From Pohlia nutans (Eukaryota; Streptophyta; Bryopsida; Bryales; Mniaceae), in contig CM040099.1 of the NCBI GenBank assembly GCA_022496805.1, positions 560,501-624,500 on the forward strand: a DNA stretch of 64,000 bases, given 5' to 3'. Positions 56,983 to 64,000 of this stretch are shown piece by piece; positions within the stretch are counted from its first letter, which is position 1, and every line of letters starts with the position of its first letter. The position numbers were made by a program, and so were the translations under genes. The notes beneath the pieces were generated by a model. It made no database searches. It had not been told where the DNA came from and saw only the letters and a list, made by a program, of their open reading frames with translations.

Positions 56983-58097
56983 TATCATCGACTCGAGGAT
57001 AAGTTGAGTCGTTATTGGGTACCTTTATACTGTTGCAGAATGGTTTATCTTCGAGTCGAAGATAACGTGTATATATTCCATGACAGAACATACATTTAAG
57101 AGTACCATGGATGTCAAACCGGGACACTTCAGTCACAGAACCCATTATCCTCGACTCGAAGATAAGTACAACTGAATATACGACATGATGAACACAGAGT
57201 TAATTATCCTCGTGTTGAAGATAAGTACAACAGAATATACGATACTATTTATTGAGATAAAATTATCCTCGAGTCGAAGATAAGTGCAACAGACAATACC
57301 ATAGAACTTATAGAGACACGGGTATTCTCGAGTCGAAGATAATTTCTGAATATATTTACAGTTATCTCATATACCAGTGTCTACTACAAAATCATGATTG
57401 AAAGAATAGAACTAAACCACATATCCTCGACTCGAGGATAAGTCATATAGGGTACTCAAAGGTACTGTGATAAGCGAATACGTTTATCCTCGAGTCGAAG
57501 TTAGGCATATAGACATAAACTGTAGGTAATACAATACGTACCAAGGTAAAATAGTACTATCCAGTATCATTGATGTGACCGGGCCACTTATCTTCGAGTC
57601 GAGGATAATTAGAGGGGTGCGTCATGGTATATATCACATACATAATAAGTTATCCTCGAGTTGAGGATAACATACTCGTATCTTCGATGTTTGATTGTTA
57701 CATTCGTCCGATGCTCCGCATTGGGCAGTACCTGAAGCATTCAGGAACTAGTTATCCTCGACTCGAGGATAAAGTTGATAGGGACATACTGTCCCCCGAA
57801 CTATAAACCAGAAGTCCAGACATGACTTACACGTTATCATCAGTATCCTATAACCATATCCTCGTGTCGAGGATATGGATCACTTTGATACACGTAGGCG
57901 CTGGCTCTTCTTACAGACAAGAAGTGCGCCTTCTGTTTTGGGCTGTCTATGCACGGGGTTCGGTCTAAATGAAATCTGGTGGAGTTTGTCGCTCAGTTAT
58001 CGTCGACTCGAGGGTACTATAGACGGTGTTATAATATGCGGACATCCGAGCCAGGAAGCAGTACAGCCAATAGCATTATCCTCGGACCGAGGATAAT
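56983..58097. repeat. P3 spaced array upstream of the DUF7869-like gene (14 copies)
   Basis: Palindromes start at 56983, 57046, 57146, 57205, 57264, 57323, 57422, 57485, 57589, 57651, 57753, 57857, 57998 and 58077. Most gaps fall in two classes, 59-63 and 99-104 bp. Spacers after 57146 and 57205 share AAGTACAACNGAATATACGA, so part of the array grew by duplication of about 60 bp. The other spacers look unrelated while the palindrome stays nearly constant. The last copy is 70 bp before the ATG at 58166. Confidence 0.9.
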
Positions 58098-58165
58098 AGT
58101 TTGCAAAGCATTCACACCATTACCATGCAGCTCACTGTCTGATACGTGATCTCTCTTGTGACAGA

Positions 58166-61151
58166 ATGGAGACGGTTGCGCATCCACAGTTGGAGCTAAG
58201 GGTGCCAACCCTGCCCCTAGGCGTGGCACCATGTGAGGGCGTTCCACGTTCATCATGGACCACGAGGGGCGTTACGATCACCAACGCGGATGGGATCGAT
58301 GTTGCAAAGGGTATTTGCCATAGTGTTGATCCGAAGCTCGTAATTGACACAGACGGTTTGCCTCTCGGCGATGAGCGCGTAGCGATTCACATTGCAAAAT
58401 CACTCGTTGAGGAGGAGGTTCCATCCGTATGGATGTGGTCTATGCGATCTTGGCATATCTCCAGGGTCTTCCTCAATGGAGTGAGCTTGTACGACCACGA
58501 GCAAACAGCCATATATACGGCAGAGTTGAATGCATCGAGGAGGCGTGTCCGGAAAGGGGTTAGGCCTTACGAGACCACACGCGAGAGAACTGACCCCGCT
58601 ACCCCTCCCAAGAAGGACTTCTTACTTTCTGCCCAGTCGATTAACGCTGTGTCGAGCAATGTCTGTTGTCCTTTAAACTGCGTGCAGCCGTTTCCGCGAG
58701 CAAAGATCCAAGCCCTTCGCACCCAATTATACATAACTGGTAACGTATACTTCCGAAAGCATTTGCTGCTGGAAGTGCACTGTCAAATTCACCGAGATGC
58801 GAACGGCAAAGACATGATTACCTTGGAGGGAATTGAGGTGTGCCCTACAGCATGGTGTCTCATTCATTCGGTGTCTCGTTCATTCGAGAGCTACATACCA
58901 TCGTTACAAGGGCCGAGCAAAATCTGGTGTGCGCCCGGAGCCGCATAGTAACCTTGGAACAAAGAAGCCCCGCTTGCAAACATTGCAAGCCACTGCCACT
59001 CTTCGAACGTTGCTCGAGAACTCCGCAGATCAGATGCCTCACAAGTCCAAGACACTCCCGTCTGGTGAGAAAGTCGTGTCCATGTGTCTCCCGTCCACCT
59101 TTCGGTGGATCGAGACATTGCCTTTGATCAATGAGGTCAACGCGCGCTTTGATTTGCCGAATGTGTCATCTAGCGGACTGAGTAGAATTCGTAGCGAGTC
59201 TTTTCCCGAATTCGCACCAAAGGCTCGTGGGGATAGTTTTTCTCGATGTGGGACCTGTGATAGGATTAAACAGCTCCGTTCCGCTTGCACGTCAAGGTCT
59301 CGTGCATCCCTTCTATAGACTACAAAACTCAAAGCCCACATAAATGAACAAAGGGCTCACATAGAGCTGTATTATGGTAATAGGGATCAGTCTGAGAAAT
59401 TCCCGAACAAGTTACTTACCATCATCCATGACAAAATGGACCACTCAAAGACTGCCTCGCCGCATTATTCTCACAAGAGCAAGGCAGTTGATTCCTTCAT
59501 GAAGTTGCCGGTTGCGGTGACTGGAATGATTGCGCATGGCCATGGAGACATTAGATATGCACATTATGGCCTCGACATTTATCCGAGTGATTCGAATCAT
59601 ACCGTGGGTTCAATTGCCCAATTACTACGAGATCTGGAGAAGCCGCCGAAGTATTCAACGCGGGAGTTGTTCACTGGAAGTAGGTCTTTTGATCTCTCTG
59701 AGGCCTTGTTGCTAGGTTCGGAGATTTGCTTAGAATCCCTCCCACGTCCTCCAAGGGAGCCAGTCATCGCGGAACCACTCCCTCCCACTTTAACTCTTCA
59801 GCTTGACAACGCGTGTGGGGACAATAAGAATCGTTGGGTGTTTGCATTTTGCTCCCTCCTTGTACACAAAGGTGTCTTCCGCGAGATATTCATCAATTTC
59901 CTCATCGTGGGGCACACTCATGATGACATCGATGCCCTCTTCGGTCGATGGAGCCGTAGATTGCGGGAAAATGACTACCCCACGATTCCTAAGCTCATGA
60001 AATCATTCATGGATGCTGAATCTCAGCTTGTCATTCCGCACCTTATTGAAGAAGTCCCAAACTTCAAAGGGTTCGTTGAAGGGTACTTGTGCACGGGTAA
60101 TGATGCTTTGCAAGGTCATACCAATGCTCAACAGTTCAAGTTCTACAAAGATTCCAACGGGTGGCCTTTAATGCAGTACAAAATTCTTTGTACAGACAGC
60201 GACTGGTTGCCCAAGGAGGGTGGGGGAATTCGATTGTGGAAGGAGACTGCAGATGGACGTCCAATGGTGCCCAGTGGACAGCCTCGCGCACTGGCCCCGA
60301 ATCAGATGCGATGCCTTGATGAGATTTGCAAAGGCCTCGATGGATTCATTGCTCTATGGGGCACTATGGCTAATGAGGATTTGTCTGGAGAATTCAGGAG
60401 GATGAATGAGCCCCTCAAATACTATTGGCAGGGGGTGAGATCTGCGCTAACCACGCCAGTTCCGGCGCGGGAGATTTTGCAAAATGAATTTTGGCCATCT
60501 TTGAGGTTCGCACCTGAAATGGAGGACCAATTTTTGGACAACGGGACAGTCCGTGAGGAGTTTGCCGAGGATGCTCCCTTTGTAGGCCGTAGGCGTGACC
60601 GCCCAGCCCCTTCATTTCGCGTTGGTCGTGATGTGTACGCTGGCTATTTCCTCGCGGTGCGCCCTGCAGATGACGACCTCCGACCATTTTGGCTGGCTAA
60701 AGCCTTGACGAATCCCAGTCCTGATCCTGGACATGTGAATTTAATTCAGATGCAGTATTGGACACCTGCTTCACGGCAACACGTCGATATGGACACATAT
60801 GACGGTTGGGATACAAAAGAGGGGAATTCTTGGCGGGAGGATAGGTGTTTCCAACCAAATTGGTCCCATACAGATTGTATCATGACAGCGTGGAAGCCGC
60901 GTACAAGAAAAGAGACTTCCGATCAAGGATTAAAATCCCTCAGACACAAATCAACATCATCAAAGCATCTATTGACTCGTATGTCTCAGATTCTGTCAGT
61001 GAGGCATTCCCGCCTCGAGGATGATTTGTATGTAGGCATATGTGTAGGAGAGATTTGTAGTGATTCCTATTGTGTGGATCTAAATGTAGACTGGTGTGCA
61101 ATACTACAATGGCGATGTCCTTATTGTAGAACATTGTATTACATTCATTGA
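58166..61151 (+). pseudogene. DUF7869-like, RNase H-fold transposase-like protein
   Basis: The start is ATG 58166, just after a TTGTGACAG acceptor. The N-terminal half has CCPLNCVQPFPRAKIQALR and LEGIEVCPTAW, typical of the upstream region of DUF7869 proteins. At about 58890 a duplicated TCATTCG segment (probable 10-bp gain) shifts the frame. The protein continues as RATYHRYKGRAKSGVRPE. A TAG at about 59316 interrupts before KLKAHINEQRAHIELYYGN. The core is open from 59325: TLQLDNACGDNKNRWVFAFC, FLIVGHTHDDIDALFGRWS. The Asp residues of LDN and HDDID are the likely metal ligands of an RNase H-like fold. The C-terminal tail includes a P3 remnant (HSRLEDD) near 61015. Mechanism and substrate are unknown. 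Confidence 0.7.
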
Positions 61152-61734
61152 AATTTATCGAGGTGCCTATGCACTATGCATGTTGAATTTTGTATTTTGG
61201 TACTGGTTTCACATTACATGTATGGATGGTAGGACCATATTTGTCATTGATATCTCACTTAGAATAGATCCTCAATTATAAGTGTGATTCCATTTGATTA
61301 CATCATTGTTGGCTGAGACAAGAATATTATAATTGCCTTAGTTATGCCTCGTACCAGTTTGAGAATGGTTGTGTAAACATTCCATTATTGTTGCGTCAAC
61401 ATTCCTAATATTGCTCAAAGAAATGCAACACAGGTTTCAGGACTTCAACAATTAAATATGACTACTCTTAATTTAATAGATGACTATGAGTGATCCAACG
61501 TAGTTAAGTCTCAATTTAATGAGTTGTCTCAATATAATGACCGATTATTATGTTCGAGATTTGGGGTCATAATTAAAATGAGACTGCACATTGTGTCATT
61601 TTAATGAATATTGCCTTAAGGGTAGCTGAAGTAGATTGTGCAGTTCCAAAGGCCATCTAATTTTGTGCCGTCGACGTGGTGGAATTTGCGAGCGATATCA
61701 GAAGTGAAAACGAGAATGCACTGAACACTGCAGG
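61152..61734. other. No gene seen
   Basis: This is AT-rich 3' sequence after the DUF7869-like gene, without a recognised feature. Confidence 0.5.
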
Positions 61735-61845
61735 AGCGCCTTCAACTGAGACACTGAATTCCAAAATCGACAGCGAACTCCACGTAATCCTGGTTAGTTT
61801 ATTCCCCTCTGCGTAGTGGCATGCTTAAACTTAGCGGGTGGTCTT
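61735..61845 (-). pseudogene. Decayed fragment of 28S rRNA 5' end / ITS2 border
   Basis: Read on the minus strand, GTTTAAGCATGCCACTACG, then CAGAGGGGAATAAACTAACC and AGGATTACGTGGAG align with the start of 28S rRNA (TTTAAGCATATCAATAAGCG, GAGGAAAAGAAACT, AGGATTCCC). Similarity is roughly 70% over about 70 bases. On the other side GACCACCCGCTAAG matches the conserved TACCCGCTGAG border with ITS2. The fragment is too diverged to be a working rRNA gene. Confidence 0.6.
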
Positions 61846-62034
61846 TTCCAATGAGAGTTTGATGCGTGGCTTAAAATCCTTCGAGTCATGGCGCGAGCTT
61901 GGATTCACAAAAACTTCCCCTTTATTTCTTTAAGTCCCGGCGTGTACAGGGACTTAGAAATTCTGGACCTGCATCGGAACTCGCTCGCACTTCGAGCGAC
62001 TTGCAACTCCGTACTTTGACGAACACATTGTGAG

Positions 62035-62260
62035 CACCTGATCGCACTTTGACGAGTTCTCCAGGTAGCTCGAGTTCTCCAGGTAGCTCGAGTTCTCCAG
62101 TCAGCTCGAGTTCTCCAGCAAGCACGAGTTCTCCAGCAAGCACAAGTTCTCCAGGCAAGCTCAAGTTCTCCAGGCAAGCACGAGTTCTCCAGACAAGCAC
62201 GGGTTGACGAACACAGCTTGAGTTCTCCAGTCAGCACGAGTTCTCCAGTCAGCCCTCATT
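62035..62260. repeat. Short tandem repeats, 18-20 bp
   Basis: About ten copies of CGAGTTCTCCAG(N)NAGC-type units occur, followed by repeated TTGTGAGCACCTGATC words up to about 62345. Frames across them are artefacts. Confidence 0.85.
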
Positions 62261-62879
62261 GTGAGCACCTGATCCGCCCCAGCCAGCACATTGCGAGCAC
62301 CTAATTTGTCTCCACAATGTAAGCACATGATCCGCCCCAGCTCGCCCGAATTCGCCGCCACGCTCCCCCGTTATTGTGGACGCCTCCCCCGATGTCGCCG
62401 CCACGTCGTCCCAGGATCTGCCCCACGCCGCTACGCTCCCGAATTCTCCGCCATGCCCCATTGCTGCATCCCCTTTCGCCGACCTTATCCCGCCACGTCC
62501 CTCCACGATCTGCGCCCTCCCCCCGCCGCCTCACCGCCACACCCCCTCGCTGTGGATCTTAATTTCCAGCCCCTGATCTCCTCGAGGATCTCTCCTGCCA
62601 CGCCATTGGCTCCAAACATTTTCCAAATCCACAGCAAGCCCAAAATAGCGTTACACAAAACGCAATATCAATAGTGCCTTGAGTTTGTGGATAGCCAGTG
62701 TGCCCATATTTCTCAAATGTAAGTTCACCGCCGCGCGTGTAGTGTTTGTAAGGACTCGTGGTCAATGAAAACTCGTGTTTTTCAACTCGTGGTCCATGAG
62801 AACTCGTGAGTTGTAGCGTCATTTTGAATGTGTGGGCGCTCGAAGTCCATGAGCAAGTCATGCTAGCTTGAGAGTATTG

Positions 62880-63500
62880 TGGGAAAAACAGTGGGGAGTG
62901 TTGTAGGGAGTGTTGTGGCGCGGCGCGTCCGGGGCGTGGGAAAAACAGTGGGGAGTGTTCTGGCGCGGTGCGTCAGGGGCGTGACGGCGTGGCGCGGCGC
63001 GTCCGTCACGGCGTGGCGCGTCCGTCACAGCAAGGCCTGGCGCGGCGCGTCCAGGGCGTGACGGCGTGTCGCGGCGCGTTCGTCGCGGCGTCGCCCGGCG
63101 CGTCCGTCACGGCGTGGCGCATCCGTCACAACAAGGCCTAGCGCTGCGCGTCCAGGGCGTGACGGCGTGTCGCGGCGTCGCCCGGCGCGTCCGTCACGGC
63201 GTGGCGCGTCCGTCACAACAAGGCCTAGCGCTGCGCGTCCAGGGCGTGACGGCGTGTCGCGGCGCGTCCGTCGCGGCGTCGCCCGGCGTGTCCGTCACAG
63301 CAAGGCCTGGCGCGGCGCGTCCGGGGCGTGACGGCAAGTCGCGGCGCGTCCGTCGCGGCGTCGCAAGGCAAGGGGAACGGGGAGTGTGGGAGTCGTGGCA
63401 GTGGGAGTCTGGGGAGTGTGGGAGTCGTGGCAGTCTGGGGAGTGTGGGAGTACGGGCAGTCTGGGGAGTGTGGGAGTCGTGGCAGTTGGGAGTCCCATTC
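62880..63500. repeat. GC-rich tandem arrays
   Basis: From 62920 to 63370, combinations of GGCGCGTCCGTCACGGCGTG, CAGGGCGTGACGGCGTGTCG and ACAAGGCCTAGCGC repeat. From 63375 to 63500, GGGGAGTGTGGGAGTCGTGG (plus CAGT) repeats with about 24-bp period. A stretch around GTGGGAAAAACAGTGGGGAG occurs twice at the left end. Composition is far from the rest of the window. Confidence 0.85.
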
Positions 63501-63830
63501 CATAGCCAGTGAGAGATGAGTTCCGTGAGTTTGGGAGTCACGACCCATGGCAAATACTAGTATTGTCCCATGATTCGGAGTTTATGTCAAAGCATTCCAA
63601 AGAAGAACTTTTGTTATTTGATGATGCAGTGCGCGAAAATGGTGAGTGGCGATTGAACACCCGTGTCGACCAAGTTGGGGGGACCACCTGGAGGCACACC
63701 GCGTGCAGCAAGCTCCAGCGGCGCGGGGGAATGCGTTGCAGTAAGCGCAATGCAACGCAAAGAGGCTTGGTAGGCTCCCATCAACCATCATACTCAGTTT
63801 GAAATATTAACATAGATTAAAGAAAATTAA

Positions 63831-63980
63831 AAAGAAAACTTGAAAACCCGAGAGGCCCCAAGGGGGGCGTCGCCGACGAAAACGCGAGGGGCCATGGCGC
63901 GAAAACGCGAGGGGCCCCAGGAGAGCGTCGCCGGCGACGCCCCCTCCCGGGGCCCCTGGCGTTTTCAAGTTTTCTCTCAG
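63831..63980. repeat. Small GC-rich inverted-repeat element
   Basis: AGAAAACTTGAAAAC near 63831 is mirrored by GTTTTCAAGTTTTCT near 63962. The arms extend inward through GGCCCC- and GGCGTCGCCG-type sequence for about 50 bp. AAAACGCGAGGGGCC occurs twice inside. It resembles a MITE. The stretch 63510-63830 has no supported gene. Confidence 0.65.
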
Positions 63981-64000
63981 AAAACTTGACGCCACGGCAA

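Noticed and set aside
56983..58097. CRISPR array
   Set aside because: Repeats are 19-21 bp full palindromes and gaps of 28-141 bp are partly duplicated. There are no cas genes, and the sequence context is plant. I kept it as a palindromic repeat array instead.
62291..62674. Proline-rich proteins at 62.3-62.7 kb
   Set aside because: The overlapping frames on both strands are all compositionally driven (CCGCC-rich DNA). There is no start context or family match.
63025..63553. Arg/Thr-rich frames at 63 kb
   Set aside because: Produced by the GC-rich tandem repeats; open on both strands in several frames.

Overview
The window looks like repeat-rich nuclear DNA of a land plant. The evidence is plant-type Ty1/copia retrotransposons, short GT-AG introns, and a MULE-type transposase family with a C-terminal SWIM zinc finger. 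A bryophyte (moss) is my best guess, but it rests on general impression only. I see no intact conserved housekeeping gene. Almost every recognisable gene is mobile, or belongs to a family that behaves like a mobile one, and most carry stops or frameshifts.

Region 1 (about 1-37 kb) holds copies of a two-part module. The first part is a multi-exon gene for a DNA-methylase-fold-like protein (locus A 1.4-4.9 kb, +; locus C 13.4-12.7 kb, -, 3' fragment; locus B 17.5-32.7 kb, +). The second is a SWIM-MULE transposase-family gene or relic (i 6.7-8.4 kb, +; ii 12.3-11.3 kb, -; iii 35.4-35.9 kb, +; plus iv 17.3-15.4 kb, - and an N-terminal fragment 37.4-36.4 kb, -). Each part ends in a related terminal block: a CCACGGTTATAGG motif, then GCTCTC-rich subrepeats, then a CTAGC-type tip. 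Satellites of about 480, 350 and 200 bp fill the gaps. Locus B is split by a young Ty1/copia element (19346-30427) inserted exactly at a splice acceptor. That element is itself split by a second copia in opposite orientation (23158-28832).

Region 2 (about 38-48.8 kb) carries minus-strand reading frames: a protein with a ParB/DGQHR-like motif fused to a methylase-like fold (locus D), an FCP1/HAD phosphatase-like protein and a proline-rich protein. Copies of a 19-21 bp palindrome (TATCCTCGANTCGAGGATA, called P3) lie in introns and exons here. Upstream of locus D they form a spaced array and then a 21-bp tandem array.

Region 3 (48.8-56.9 kb) is AT-rich and gene-poor, with one hypothetical gene at 55.5 kb. 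Region 4 (57-64 kb) begins with a second spaced P3 array directly upstream of a plus-strand gene for a DUF7869-like (RNase H-fold, transposase-like) protein. After it come a decayed 28S rDNA fragment, tandem repeats and a small GC-rich inverted-repeat element.

The unifying observation is that each substantially preserved methylase-like locus lies beside its own palindromic array. Locus A has P1 (TGACTANNNNTAGTCA, exact 31-bp period), locus B has P2 (about 48-bp palindromes, 65-bp period, in intron 1) and locus D has P3. This suggests a protein and cognate-site relationship, possibly ParB/parS-like. That reading is inference.
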